Assembly: GCA_011523795.1 (NCBI GenBank)
Contig: WTFY01000002.1
Location: 62,001 to 126,000 of the forward strand
Source: Gammaproteobacteria bacterium
GTDB taxonomy: Bacteria; Pseudomonadota; Gammaproteobacteria; UBA4575
DNA: 64,000 nucleotides
Reading direction: 5' to 3'
Shown here: positions 18,632 to 29,042 of the stretch, piece after piece
Layout of the letters: each line of letters starts with the position of its first letter
Numbering within the stretch: the first letter of the stretch is position 1
Program-made: the position numbers and the translations under genes
Notes under the pieces: generated by a model
Seen by the model: the letters and a program-made list of their open reading frames with translations, nothing else
Database searches by the model: none
Told to the model about the DNA's origin: nothing

Positions 18632-19597
18632 ATGACAGCTCGTTTTTCAAGATTTCATGCACTGGCATGGGCGCTGCTGGGATGCGGTCTTGGATTGCTT
18701 CAGGATCCCGCTGCCGCCAGCAACTGGCAAGCACCTTTTTATCAGGGCCATGTGCTGACCGGCAAAATCTGGGATACAGGACAGAGCGCCTGGATTTCTA
18801 AAGAACAATTGTTTGCCGAGTTGTTGCAGCATGAATACATTTTGTTGGGGGAGGTGCATGATAACCCGGATCATCACCTGCTGCAGGCAGAAGTCCTTGA
18901 CCAGCTTGTACAGGCCGGGGAAAGGCCTGTGGTTGTGATGGAGATGTTGGCACAAGGGACATGGCAGGACCAGCCGGCTTACTGGAGCGATCTCGGATTA
19001 TTGCAGCAAGCGGTTGAGACACGAAATGCGGGTTGGCCTTGGAAGTTGTATGCACCTGTATTACGTGCGGTTGTACGTCACGGTCTTGAGTTGGTTGCGG
19101 GTAATATTGGAAGCGAAGCCCTGCATGCAGCGTCAGAAAAAGCAGGGGCCAACTGGGTCCGGGGGATTGCCACGCGATCCGGAATTCCGGTTCATAGCTT
19201 GCAACAGCTGAAAGATGATATAGCCGAATCGCATTGTGGCTACGCCCATTCAGGGCATGTCCAGTTTATGGCAGGTGCTCAATTGCACAGGGATCGTGTC
19301 ATTACACAGGCACTGGTAGACAGTCTGCCGCCGGTTGTGCTCCTTGCAGGAAGGGGGCATGTAAGGACGGACTATGCGGTCCCCATGCATTTGCGCAATA
19401 TATACCGTCGCGCGTCCTATCTGTCAGTGGCACTGATTCCTGTAAAACCAGAGGCACTCCGTCCTGAAGACTACCTGAGAGGTGTTCAGGAGGCATTCGA
19501 TATCCTGTATTTCACACCTAGCCACACCGATCAGGATCCGTGCATAGAGTTTGAGGCACAGTTGAAAAGGCTCGGGCAAAGGGAAGCATCCGAGTAA
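18632..19597 (+). CDS. ChaN-family (DUF399) haem-binding-like secreted protein
   Basis: A 321-residue protein with an Arg-containing signal peptide (ALAWALLGCGLGLLQDPAAAS). LLGEVHDNPDHHLLQ near residue 70 is the conserved ChaN motif; family members bind a pair of haem groups and are thought to act in iron uptake. The later HVRTDYAVPMHL segment also fits the fold. The Cys in the signal region is not in a normal lipobox, so a periplasmic rather than lipid-anchored form is more likely, in contrast to Campylobacter ChaN. The frame extends upstream into rnd, but the signal peptide decides the start. It converges with mreD. Confidence 0.85.
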   Translation: MTARFSRFHALAWALLGCGLGLLQDPAAASNWQAPFYQGHVLTGKIWDTGQSAWISKEQLFAELLQHEYILLGEVHDNPDHHLLQAEVLDQLVQAGERPVVVMEMLAQGTWQDQPAYWSDLGLLQQAVETRNAGWPWKLYAPVLRAVVRHGLELVAGNIGSEALHAASEKAGANWVRGIATRSGIPVHSLQQLKDDIAESHCGYAHSGHVQFMAGAQLHRDRVITQALVDSLPPVVLLAGRGHVRTDYAVPMHLRNIYRRASYLSVALIPVKPEALRPEDYLRGVQEAFDILYFTPSHTDQDPCIEFEAQLKRLGQREASE

Positions 19598-19649
19598 TCG
19601 CTTCCAGCAAGATTCAAGCCTGGAGCAAACAGTTCTTTGGCAGAACGGT

Positions 19650-20129
19650 TCAGCGTTTCCAATGTAACGCACGCAAGGTCCAGTAGACTCCTGGCCAGAC
19701 TACCATGCTGGAAAGTATGGGTGCCCAGTACATCCATGTTCCGTATCCCTCACCCAAAACACCCAGAATCCAGAATGAAATACCCATGTAGGGCAACAGG
19801 ACGATTCCAACGAATATGGCCTGTTGATACAGGGGGTATTCCCGAACCTGCATGTGATACCGAATGGTCAGATAGGCAGTCACTGCAAATCCGAGAGCAT
19901 GCTGTCCCAGCAGGGTGCCATGAATGACGTCTACGCAAAGACCCAGTATCCAGGCAATCGCGATGCCAACATTTTTCGGCAGGGTCATGTTCCAGAAAAT
20001 GAGCGTCAAGGCAAGCCACTCGGGGCGCCAGAGGCGCACCGATTCTGGAAGCGGGATCAGCATGAGCACCATAGCGGCTATAAACGTGATACCAATGATG
20101 ACAGGACCTGGAGTCTGCATCTTGTTCAC
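19650..20129 (-). CDS. mreD: Rod-shape determining protein MreD
   Basis: A 159-residue inner-membrane protein of the elongasome with about five membrane segments (GPVIIGITFIAAMVLMLIPL onwards). WRPEWLALTLIFWNM and GLCVDVIHGTLLGQHAL are the characteristic MreD motifs. The start is a GTG whose sequence GTGA overlaps the mreC stop, so translation is coupled to mreC. It is the last gene of mreBCD and converges with chaN, 52 bases apart. No rng or maf gene follows, unlike in many gammaproteobacteria. Confidence 0.96.
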   Translation of the reverse strand: MNKMQTPGPVIIGITFIAAMVLMLIPLPESVRLWRPEWLALTLIFWNMTLPKNVGIAIAWILGLCVDVIHGTLLGQHALGFAVTAYLTIRYHMQVREYPLYQQAIFVGIVLLPYMGISFWILGVLGEGYGTWMYWAPILSSMVVWPGVYWTLRALHWKR

Positions 20130-20992
20130 TGGGCGCCTGTCTGGTTTTTTGCGCCACTGCCGGAAAGCTGGTTGTCGGTCAGTACGAGCAGAATTTCCTG
20201 GATCGCGTTAAGGTCCATCAAGGGTTTGGCCTCAACGCTTAAAAAGGCCTCACCAGATATTGGACTGATTTTCGTGATTTGCGCCACTGGGTAATCGGGT
20301 GGGTAGCGACCGTCCAGGCCCGATGTTGTGATCAGGTCACCGATCGCTATGTCTGTAGTGCTTACAACATGCTGGAGCTCGAGCTTGTCAGCGTTTCCGG
20401 TACCCACGACTAGATTTCGATGGCCGCTGCGGGCTACAACGCCAAGCAAGGCATGATTGGGATCTGAAATCAAAATGGCAACAGAATGCACCAGACTTAC
20501 CTTGTCCACCTGGCCAATGATGCCTTTTGGTCCGAGCAGCGGTTGCCCTTCATACACACCGTCTCGTGTGCCCTTGTTGAGGACAACACGATGGCGGAAC
20601 GGGTCCAGGTCCACGGAAATCAGTTCTGCAATCAGGACCTGTTCTTTCTTCAGTGTCTTGGTGGAGGCGAGAAGCTTCCGCAGACGGCTGTTTTCATGTT
20701 CCAGGACGGTGAGCCTTTGCAGTTTCCGCTCGAGAAGAACTTGCTTTGCATGCAACCTTGAATTTTCCTGCAGCAACTCTTGCCGGGAGGAAAATATCTC
20801 TGTGCCCTGGCTGTACATCCTTGAAGGCAGTCCTGCCAGATATTCCATGGGGTATATCACTACACCTATTCCCGAACGCAGGGCGCCTAGACGATTGTAA
20901 TGATAATCGGTGATCATCAGGCCGATGGATAGCATGGCCAAGAGAATCAACTTTACAGCAGGGGCGGAATCAAGGATAAACAGAGGTTTGAT
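20126..20992 (-). CDS. mreC: Rod-shape determining protein MreC, probable AUC start
   Basis: MreC is a bitopic periplasmic scaffold linking MreB to cell-wall synthases. The protein has an N-terminal membrane helix, a coiled coil at about residues 65-110 (ENSRLHAKQVLLERKLQRL, in part) and the two beta-barrel domains (PLLGPKGIIGQV, ITTSGLDGRYPPDYPVAQI). The first ordinary start codon is a TTG at 20950, inside the membrane helix and without a ribosome site. Upstream in the same frame is ATC at 20992, giving IKPLF, which lines up with the conserved MKPLF/MKPIF start of MreC; a strong GGAGGG lies six bases before it, and a TGA precedes that. I therefore annotate AUC initiation (288 residues). A base error in an ATG is the alternative. 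Confidence 0.85.
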   Translation of the reverse strand: MKPLFILDSAPAVKLILLAMLSIGLMITDYHYNRLGALRSGIGVVIYPMEYLAGLPSRMYSQGTEIFSSRQELLQENSRLHAKQVLLERKLQRLTVLEHENSRLRKLLASTKTLKKEQVLIAELISVDLDPFRHRVVLNKGTRDGVYEGQPLLGPKGIIGQVDKVSLVHSVAILISDPNHALLGVVARSGHRNLVVGTGNADKLELQHVVSTTDIAIGDLITTSGLDGRYPPDYPVAQITKISPISGEAFLSVEAKPLMDLNAIQEILLVLTDNQLSGSGAKNQTGAQ

Positions 20993-21063
20993 AGCTCGCC
21001 CTCCTCAGTGGTGAGTTCGTACAATCCACAGGCTGATCCAGAAAACCACTCTGAGCGTCTGTA

Positions 21064-22146
<1,083 letters not shown>

Positions 22147-22148
22147 CT

Positions 22149-22177
22149 ACTCTATCAGCGGCAAAATTTTTGAGCAA
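22149..22177 (-). promoter_or_regulatory. Putative sigma-70 promoter of mreBCD
   Basis: Read on the minus strand, TTGCTC (-35, four of six matches) is followed after 17 bases by TAGAGT (-10, four of six). The predicted transcript would start near 22142 and reach the mreB ATG at 22107 with a leader of about 35 bases. It lies in the 243-base divergent region between mreB and gatC. Confidence 0.5.
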
Positions 22178-22350
22178 GCTCATATTGATATATGGTAATT
22201 TGTTTTGAGCAGCGCTCCGCATGCCTACACTTGTCGGAATCGGGTGTTGCCACATCTGGTCGCATCGGATGGGCTGGTTTCAACTTTCGCATGAAGTCGA
22301 ACAGCCATGCGGTCACATGGCAAGTTCATCGTATGGGATAGGGATTGGCG

Positions 22351-22638
22351 ATGTCCATATCACTTGAGGAAATTCAGAAAATCAGCCTGCTGGCCAGGCT
22401 GCATGTGAGTGCGGAAGAAGCCGGGCAATATGCCGTGGACCTGCCCGGAATTCTGGCCTGGGTACAACAGATGAACAAGGTGGATACTCAGGGTATAGAA
22501 CCCATGGCGCATCCCATGGATGCCAGCCAGCGTTTGCGCGAAGACACGGTCACGGAAACGGACCAGCGCAGCAGGTTCCAGTCTGTTGCACCCAGCACTG
22601 AAAAGGGCCTTTACCTGGTCCCCAAGGTAATCGAGTAG
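22351..22638 (+). CDS. gatC: Asp/Glu-tRNA amidotransferase subunit C
   Basis: A 95-residue GatC, the belt subunit that wraps GatA and GatB in the amidotransferase converting misacylated Asp-tRNA(Asn) or Glu-tRNA(Gln). The sequence LEEIQKISLLARLHVSAEEAG and the PMAHPMDASQRLREDTVTET stretch match the family, and the C-terminal FQSVAPSTEKGLYLVPKVIE reads correctly. The ATG at 22351 is used in preference to a TTG six bases upstream. It opens gatCAB, with gatA 55 bases later. Confidence 0.97.
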   Translation: MSISLEEIQKISLLARLHVSAEEAGQYAVDLPGILAWVQQMNKVDTQGIEPMAHPMDASQRLREDTVTETDQRSRFQSVAPSTEKGLYLVPKVIE

Positions 22639-22693
22639 CGGTTCCGGGCAGGTCTCTCCAGAACCCTGAAATTTCAGGTTGCACATTTTTTCT

Positions 22694-24145
22694 ATGGAAG
22701 AACTTTCTGTTCGACAGCTTGCGCAGGGATTGGCCCATCGACAGTTCTCCAGTGTCGAGCTTACCCGGCATTTCCTGGCCCGGATGCAGGCACACAGGCA
22801 TCTGAATGCCTTTATCACGGAGATGGGTGAGCAGGCAGTGAGGCAGGCTAGGCTCGCTGACCAGCGAATCAGGAGTGGAGATCATGGGCCTTTGACCGGA
22901 ATACCACTTGCGCATAAGGACATATTTTGCATGCAAGATGGGAAAACAACGTGTGGGTCCAAAATGCTCGACAACTTCATTGCCCCCTATGATGCAACGG
23001 TAGTGCAAAAGCTGGAGCAGGCAGGATGTGTCGTGCTGGGGAAGACCAATATGGATGAATTCGCGATGGGATCCTCCAGTGAAAACAGCTTTTACGGGCC
23101 GGTTAGGAACCCGTGGAATTCGGATTGTGTGCCCGGCGGTTCTTCAGGCGGATCTGCCGTTGCCGTAGCGGCCCGTATGGCGCCTTTGGCAACCGGGACA
23201 GACACGGGTGGCTCGATCCGGCAGCCGGCCGCATTTTGTGGGATAACAGGCCTCAAGCCAACCTACGGCCGCGTATCGCGTTATGGCATGGTCGCCTATG
23301 CCTCGAGCCTGGACCAGGCTGGTCCCTTTGGCAAGTCTGCCCTGGACTGTGCCTATCTTCTGCAAGCAATGTCCGGTTTTGATGACAGGGACTCAACCTG
23401 CATGGACGAGCCAGTGCCCGTGTACCCCCGGAAACTGGACAGGTCTCTGAGGGGAAAGGTGGTCGGTATTCCTGATGAATATTTCAGTGAAGGCTTGGAT
23501 CCCGAGGTAAGAGTATTCATGGAGCGTGCGATCGCCTGGGCCGAGAAGGAGGGCTGCATTATCGAGAATATCCGCCTGCCGAACACGGACCTTGCAATTC
23601 CTGCATACTACGTAATTGCCATGGCGGAGTGTTCTTCTAACCTTTCCCGTTATGACGGAGTCCGGTTCGGATACCGTTGCCGGGAACCGAAGAATCTGCA
23701 TGACTTGTACCATCGCAGTCGCAGCGAGGCTTTTGGAGCCGAAGTCAAGCGGCGAATCATGATCGGAACCTACGCGCTTTCTACCGGGTATTACGATGCC
23801 TATTACCGCAAGGCACAGCAGATTCGCCGCCTCATCAGTGAGGACTTCAACAAGGCATTCCAAGATGTGGATTATATTCTGGGCCCGACTACACCAGAAC
23901 CGGCTTTCAGAATCGGTGAAAAGGTGGATGACCCCGTCACCATGTACTTGTCAGACATCTATACCATCTCGGTGAACCTGGCAGGAATTCCTGCCGTATC
24001 GATTCCTTGCGGCATCCACAAGGGGCTTCCAGTGGGCATGCAGCTGATCGGTAATCATTTCGAGGAAGACAAGTTGCTTAACTTCGCACACCAGTACCAG
24101 CAGGCGACTGACTGGCATACAAGGTGTCCTCCGGGCTTCGAATAA
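22694..24145 (+). CDS. gatA: Asp/Glu-tRNA amidotransferase subunit A
   Basis: A 483-residue amidase-signature enzyme that hydrolyses glutamine to feed ammonia to GatB. The catalytic triad is visible: Lys in PLAHKDIF, the cis-Ser in [15 protein letters not shown] and the nucleophile Ser in [14 protein letters not shown]. The C-terminal [12 protein letters not shown] and [10 protein letters not shown] blocks are also present. The ATG at 22694 is preferred over an upstream TTG at 22679. It is followed by gatB after 13 bases. Confidence 0.98.
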   Translation: MEELSVRQLAQGLAHRQFSSVELTRHFLARMQAHRHLNAFITEMGEQAVRQARLADQRIRSGDHGPLTGIPLAHKDIFCMQDGKTTCGSKMLDNFIAPYDATVVQKLEQAGCVVLGKTNMDEFAMGSSSENSFYGPVRNPWNSDCVPGGSSGGSAVAVAARMAPLATGTDTGGSIRQPAAFCGITGLKPTYGRVSRYGMVAYASSLDQAGPFGKSALDCAYLLQAMSGFDDRDSTCMDEPVPVYPRKLDRSLRGKVVGIPDEYFSEGLDPEVRVFMERAIAWAEKEGCIIENIRLPNTDLAIPAYYVIAMAECSSNLSRYDGVRFGYRCREPKNLHDLYHRSRSEAFGAEVKRRIMIGTYALSTGYYDAYYRKAQQIRRLISEDFNKAFQDVDYILGPTTPEPAFRIGEKVDDPVTMYLSDIYTISVNLAGIPAVSIPCGIHKGLPVGMQLIGNHFEEDKLLNFAHQYQQATDWHTRCPPGFE

Positions 24146-24158
24146 TGGAATCAGGATC

Positions 24159-25598
24159 ATGACGGCCAAGTGGGAAGCGGTGATAGGGCTGGAAATTCAC
24201 GTACAGCTCGCAACGCGAAGCAAGATTTTTTCTGCGGCTTCCACTGCGTTTGGTGCAGAACCCAATACCCAAGCCTGTGCCGTCGACCTCGGCCTGCCGG
24301 GGGTTCTGCCCGTTCTCAACTCCGAGGCTGTCAGGATGGCCGCCATGTTCGGCCTGGCAGTCAATGCCAAGATTGCAAAACGCAGTGTTTTTGCCCGGAA
24401 AAACTACTTCTACCCTGATTTGCCCAAAGGCTATCAGATCAGCCAGTACGAATTGCCAATCGTTGAGCATGGCCAGCTAGAGGTTGTGTCAGACGGGGGG
24501 GGCCGCAAGATTGTCGGGATCACGCGTGCCCATCTGGAAGAGGATGCCGGCAAATCCCTGCACGAGGAGTTTTCGGATCAGACAGGAATTGATTTGAACC
24601 GGGCAGGCACACCGTTGATTGAGATTGTGTCAGAGCCAGATATGCGTTCTGCAAAGGAGGCCGTATCGTACATGAAAAAAATACACTCGATTGTCCGGCA
24701 CCTTGAAATTTCAGATGGCAACATGCAGGAAGGCTCGTTTCGATGTGATGCGAACGTGTCGGTGCGGCCAGCTGGCCAGGAAGCGCTGGGCACCCGCACC
24801 GAAATCAAAAATCTGAATTCATTTCGGTTTGTGGAACGGGCGATCGAATTTGAAATCAAACGCCAGATCAGGGTACTTGAAGATGGCCGCGAAGTGGTTC
24901 AGGAAACACGGCTGTACGATGCCGGGGAGGACGAAACCCGCCCTATGCGAAGCAAGGAAGAAGCTGATGACTACCGCTACTTTCCTGACCCTGATTTGTT
25001 GCCCGTAGTAATCAGGTCCGAAGTGATTGAAGATATCAAGCGGCAGCTCCCGGAATTGCCGGCAGAAAAAGCCTCACGCTTCAGGCTCGAATATGGCCTG
25101 AATGAACAGGATGCGGAAATTCTCGCCATGAACAAGGAAGTAGCAGAGTATTTCGAGCAGACAGTACGCAAAACAAGTGCCGATACCAGGCGGGTGGCAA
25201 ACTGGGTAACTGGAGAACTCAATGCAGCCCTGAGCGTGGACAACCTTGACATCACTTCAAGTCCTGTCACCAGTGACATGCTGGCAGGGCTACTGACCCG
25301 GATTGAAGACGGCACCATTTCAGGCAAGATTGCCAAGGAAATTTTCCGATCCATGTGGGCAGGCGAGGGCGAAGCAGACTCGATTATCGAGTCCAAGGGT
25401 CTCAGACAGATCACGGATACACTGGAGATTGAATTGCTGGTTGACCAGGTTTTACTCGACAATCCGGTTCAGGTGGGCCAGTTCAAATCTGGCAAGGACA
25501 AGGTATTTGGCTTCTTTGTCGGGCAAGTGATGAAACTTTCGAAGGGTAAAGCGAACCCGCAGCAGGTAAACAGCCTGCTGCGCAAAAAACTTCAGTAG
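24159..25598 (+). CDS. gatB: Asp/Glu-tRNA amidotransferase subunit B
   Basis: A 479-residue subunit that phosphorylates and transamidates the misacylated tRNA. The N-terminal [13 protein letters not shown] and KIFS segments, the [16 protein letters not shown] motif, [14 protein letters not shown] and the C-terminal GatB/YqeY helical domain (about residues 330-479) are all intact. The start has a short AGGA upstream. The gene converges with prmC, with only ten bases between stops. The tRNA-Gln(UUG) gene in this window may be one of its substrates if the organism lacks or supplements GlnRS, which cannot be judged here. Confidence 0.98.
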   Translation: MTAKWEAVIGLEIHVQLATRSKIFSAASTAFGAEPNTQACAVDLGLPGVLPVLNSEAVRMAAMFGLAVNAKIAKRSVFARKNYFYPDLPKGYQISQYELPIVEHGQLEVVSDGGGRKIVGITRAHLEEDAGKSLHEEFSDQTGIDLNRAGTPLIEIVSEPDMRSAKEAVSYMKKIHSIVRHLEISDGNMQEGSFRCDANVSVRPAGQEALGTRTEIKNLNSFRFVERAIEFEIKRQIRVLEDGREVVQETRLYDAGEDETRPMRSKEEADDYRYFPDPDLLPVVIRSEVIEDIKRQLPELPAEKASRFRLEYGLNEQDAEILAMNKEVAEYFEQTVRKTSADTRRVANWVTGELNAALSVDNLDITSSPVTSDMLAGLLTRIEDGTISGKIAKEIFRSMWAGEGEADSIIESKGLRQITDTLEIELLVDQVLLDNPVQVGQFKSGKDKVFGFFVGQVMKLSKGKANPQQVNSLLRKKLQ

Positions 25599-25608
25599 CC
25601 GTCTATCA

Positions 25609-26442
25609 CTACGGGGCGCGTGCACAGCTGACACGTTCCTGACCGGAAAGATCCTGATAGGTGTCTATCCGGATGAAGCCTTTTTGACTGAGCAGCCTGC
25701 GAACAACGGCTCCTTGGTTGAAGCCGTGCTCGATGAGCAGGCATCCTTGCCTGTTAAGGAATTGCCCTGCATGCTTGATTATTTGTTCGATATGCTCCAG
25801 TCCTGATTTACCGCTTATCAGAGCCAGACGAGGTTCATACCGGGCAACATGCCTGTCAAGATTCGGGTCGTTTTCTGATACGTAAGGAGGGTTGGATACG
25901 ATTACATCGTAACGGGCCCGGTGCAGATTGGTGAACCAGTCACTGTGGCTTAAAGTGATTTCTACTTCATGCCGGTCAGCGTTTTGTCTCGCGACTTTCA
26001 GCGCAGATTTGGAAATATCGGTGGCCGTTACGCTGCAGGATTCCCGCTCCTTTGCAATCGCCACGGCGATGGCACCTGACCCGGTTCCAAGGTCCAGTAT
26101 CTGCAGGCATTGCCCGTCAGGAATCAGTTCCAATGCGATCTCAACGAGCTGTTCTGTTTCGGGGCGGGGAATCAATACATGTTGGTTTACGAGGAGTTCG
26201 AGCGACCAGAATTCCTTGGTTCCCGTGATGTATGCAAAGGGTTTGCCCTCAAGCCTGCTGGAGCAATGGATCTCAAATATCTCTTCTTCCCTTGCAGGCA
26301 GTTCATCATCAGGATGGGCAACCAGCCTGGCTTGCTCGATGCGGCATGCGTGACAGATGAGAAGCTGTGCTTCCAGTTTGGGGTTGTCACAGACATCGCC
26401 AAGCTTTGCTGCTGCACGATCGATTGCCTGTTGGAAGGTCAT
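25609..26442 (-). CDS. prmC: Release factor glutamine methyltransferase
   Basis: A 277-residue SAM enzyme that methylates the Gln of the GGQ motif in release factors 1 and 2. It has the N-terminal helical substrate domain, the SAM loop ILDLGTGSGAIAVAIA (about residues 114-129) and the diagnostic NPPY at about residues 182-185. The neighbour prfA encodes its substrate and lies 14 bases upstream, giving the conserved hemA-prfA-prmC order. It converges with gatB. Confidence 0.97.
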   Translation of the reverse strand: MTFQQAIDRAAAKLGDVCDNPKLEAQLLICHACRIEQARLVAHPDDELPAREEEIFEIHCSSRLEGKPFAYITGTKEFWSLELLVNQHVLIPRPETEQLVEIALELIPDGQCLQILDLGTGSGAIAVAIAKERESCSVTATDISKSALKVARQNADRHEVEITLSHSDWFTNLHRARYDVIVSNPPYVSENDPNLDRHVARYEPRLALISGKSGLEHIEQIIKHAGQFLNRQGCLLIEHGFNQGAVVRRLLSQKGFIRIDTYQDLSGQERVSCARAP

Positions 26443-26456
26443 GCCGCGTGATGTCG

Positions 26457-27542
26457 TTACTGTTCATTCATGGAGGCCAGCAGGTCGGCCTGATGTTCAT
26501 TGCGCAGGGGCTGGATTAACTGGTCTAGATTACCCTGCATCATCTCGTCCAGCTTGTACAGGGTCAGGTTGATCCGGTGGTCAGTGATGCGTCCTTGAGG
26601 AAAATTGTAGGTGCGGATGCGTTCAGAGCGATCCCCGCTTCCCACCAGGTTACGACGTGTTTCAGCCTGCCTGTCAGACTGTTTCTTTCGCTCATGGTCA
26701 AGCAGGCGTGCACTTAACAAGGACATGGCACGAGCACGATTCTTGTGCTGGGAACGTTCATCCTGACATTCCACGACTACTCCGGTGGGGAAATGCGTGA
26801 TTCGGATGGCAGAGTCTGTCTTGTTAACATGTTGTCCGCCTGCCCCGGAAGCCCGGAAAATGTCGACCCTCAAGTCCGCCGGGTCAATATGCACATTATC
26901 TATCTCGCTCACCTCGGGCATTATGGCGATCGTGGCTGCCGAAGTGTGTACCCGGCCCTGCGATTCGGTGACCGGCACCCGCTGTACCCTGTGCGCACCG
27001 GATTCAAACTTCAGGTTTGAATAAACGCCTGCCCCGGAAATCTTGGCAATGATTTCCTTGTAGCCCCCGTGTTCCCCCTCGCTTTTGTGAATTACCTCCA
27101 GTTTCCACTTCTTGCTTTCCGCATAACGTGAATACATGCGGAACAGGTCGCCGGCAAAGATTGCCGCCTCATCTCCTCCAGTCCCTGCACGGATTTCCAG
27201 GTAAACATTGTTCTGGTCATGCGGATCCTTGGGCAACAGCAGCGTTTGCAGTTCCACTTCAAGCCTTTCGATATCCTGTTCTGCAGTCTCGATTTCTTCC
27301 ATGGCCATCAATTTCAGACTCTCATCCTTGTCGTTCAAAAGCTCCCTGGTGGAAGAAAGGTCTTCGGCTGCACGCCGGTACTCATTGAATTTTTTCACAA
27401 TGGGTTCAAGCTGGGCATACTCCTTGGATAATGAGGTATACCTGTCCTGGTTGCCTGCCACTTCCATCTCCGTAAGCTCCATAGAGATTTCTTCGTGACG
27501 CCCTCTTATGGCTTCAAGCTTTTGTATGATTGAATCTTTCAT
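26457..27542 (-). CDS. prfA: Peptide chain release factor 1
   Basis: A 361-residue class I release factor that reads UAA and UAG. Domain 3 has [22 protein letters not shown], whose GGQ enters the peptidyl-transferase centre, and the preceding [14 protein letters not shown] is the standard domain 2 landmark. The N-terminal coiled-coil region and the C-terminal [14 protein letters not shown] segment are normal. It is the middle gene of the hemA-prfA-prmC operon, 53 bases after hemA. Confidence 0.98.
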   Translation of the reverse strand: MKDSIIQKLEAIRGRHEEISMELTEMEVAGNQDRYTSLSKEYAQLEPIVKKFNEYRRAAEDLSSTRELLNDKDESLKLMAMEEIETAEQDIERLEVELQTLLLPKDPHDQNNVYLEIRAGTGGDEAAIFAGDLFRMYSRYAESKKWKLEVIHKSEGEHGGYKEIIAKISGAGVYSNLKFESGAHRVQRVPVTESQGRVHTSAATIAIMPEVSEIDNVHIDPADLRVDIFRASGAGGQHVNKTDSAIRITHFPTGVVVECQDERSQHKNRARAMSLLSARLLDHERKKQSDRQAETRRNLVGSGDRSERIRTYNFPQGRITDHRINLTLYKLDEMMQGNLDQLIQPLRNEHQADLLASMNEQ

Positions 27543-27595
27543 AATCGGGGCAGGTTACCATGTAGTTCTTTGAATCCGGCTGTGGGTGCTGCTGG

Positions 27596-28873
27596 TCAGA
27601 ATGCATCTGAATCCACGGATTCGATATTGAACAGTATGCGTGCGGCTTCAATCAATTCGTTCTTTCCCTGCTTGGCTGCCTGATTCAGGGCTTCAGTCGG
27701 GTCGTGCGTGAATTTGTTGGTCAGGGTGTGTGCCAGGTATTGCAGGACTTCATCGACTGACTTGCCCTGTTCAAGCATCTTCTTCGCTTTTTCCAGCATG
27801 TCGTCTCGCTGCCGTTCAACCCGGCTGCGAAAAGCACGCACTGTATCTACAGCGCCTTGTCCGCGTTGCCAGAGGGAAAATTTTTCCACCTCTCCTGCAA
27901 TCATCACCTCGGCTTCCCTGACGGCATTTTTGCGTGATTGCAGGTTGTGCTCAATGACGTCATGAAGGTCATCTATGGTATACAGGTAAACATCTGAAAG
28001 CTTGGCCACTTCCGGTTCGATATCTCGAGGCACGGCAAGGTCGATCATGAAAATGGGCTTGTGCTTGCGGGATTTGAGGGCACGTTCCACGAGTCCCTTT
28101 CCGAGTATGGGCAGCGAACTTGCCGTGGCGGTGATGACTATTTCCGATTCGGGCAGTACTTCTTCCACATAACCCAGGCCTATTCCGCGGCCGTCTACCC
28201 TGTCAGCAATGTCTTGGGCGCGTTCTATGCTTCGGTTTGCTACGATGATTCTTCGAATTTCCGCTGCCTTCAAGTATTCAGCTGCAAGTTCAATGGTTTC
28301 GCCTGCGCCGATGAGCAGGGCGGAATGATGCCCTAGTTCCCCAAATATTTTTTTTGAAAGCGAGACAGCAGCCGATGCCACCGACACCGGGTTTGCCCCA
28401 ATTTCTGTATTAGTGCGCACCTTCTTTGCAACACTGAAGGCATGCTGGAAAAGCTGGTTCAGATTCCTTCCCAGTGTTCCTGCACTGGAAGCGCTCTGGT
28501 ACGCTGATTTCAGCTGTCCCAGAATCTGCGGTTCTCCAAGCACCATGGAGTCCAGTCCGCATGCCACTCGGAAGATGTGGCGCACCGTAGATCGGTCAAG
28601 GTAATCATACAAATACGCAGCGGTATGTTCGGAATTCAAGCCATGAAAGGTGTTCAGCCAGTTCAGAATACCCCTTCTGCCTTCCAGTTCATGCGTGACA
28701 TTGCAGTACAGTTCGGTTCTGTTACAGGTCGAGATAATCAGAGCTTCATCCACCTGGGGTACCTCAATCAGGTTTTGCAGAGCCGTTTTCAGGTTCTGGT
28801 CACTGATCGCCACGAGTTCTCGCACCTGTACAGGTGCGGTGGTGTGGTTAATGCCGAGTGTGAGTAAATGCAT
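27596..28873 (-). CDS. hemA: Glutamyl-tRNA reductase
   Basis: A 425-residue NADPH enzyme that reduces glutamyl-tRNA to glutamate-1-semialdehyde, the first committed step of haem synthesis by the C5 pathway. The catalytic Cys is in ISTCNRTELY near residue 50, the Rossmann domain has LLIGAGETIELAA, and the C-terminal dimerisation helix is long and charged. The frame continues upstream to 28957, but MHLLTLGINHTTAPVQVRE at 28873 is the conserved N-terminus. It diverges from the TPR-lolB operon across about 170 bases. Confidence 0.98.
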   Translation of the reverse strand: MHLLTLGINHTTAPVQVRELVAISDQNLKTALQNLIEVPQVDEALIISTCNRTELYCNVTHELEGRRGILNWLNTFHGLNSEHTAAYLYDYLDRSTVRHIFRVACGLDSMVLGEPQILGQLKSAYQSASSAGTLGRNLNQLFQHAFSVAKKVRTNTEIGANPVSVASAAVSLSKKIFGELGHHSALLIGAGETIELAAEYLKAAEIRRIIVANRSIERAQDIADRVDGRGIGLGYVEEVLPESEIVITATASSLPILGKGLVERALKSRKHKPIFMIDLAVPRDIEPEVAKLSDVYLYTIDDLHDVIEHNLQSRKNAVREAEVMIAGEVEKFSLWQRGQGAVDTVRAFRSRVERQRDDMLEKAKKMLEQGKSVDEVLQYLAHTLTNKFTHDPTEALNQAAKQGKNELIEAARILFNIESVDSDAF

Positions 28874-28922
28874 GAAAACAGGCAGTATACGTGTCAGATA
28901 CGCAGTGGTCAGGTCGTCTTGT

Positions 28923-28939
28923 ATCGGGCATGGCCCGAT
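28923..28939. promoter_or_regulatory. Operator-like palindrome between hemA and the lolB operon
   Basis: ATCGGGC and GCCCGAT flank a three-base centre, forming a perfect 17-base inverted repeat in the divergent hemA/TPR region. Between it and hemA, minus-strand CTGACC and TATACT are 17 bases apart and could be a hemA promoter, giving a very short leader. A regulator site or a small hairpin is possible; nothing identifies the binder. Confidence 0.35.
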
Positions 28940-29042
28940 GGCCCCTGGTAACTGCAAATTCTGTCATATGCATGTGTATTGCCCAGTTATCTGGAGTAAT
29001 ATTACGTATAGTCTAATTGAGCTAGTAACTCAACACAGCAAG

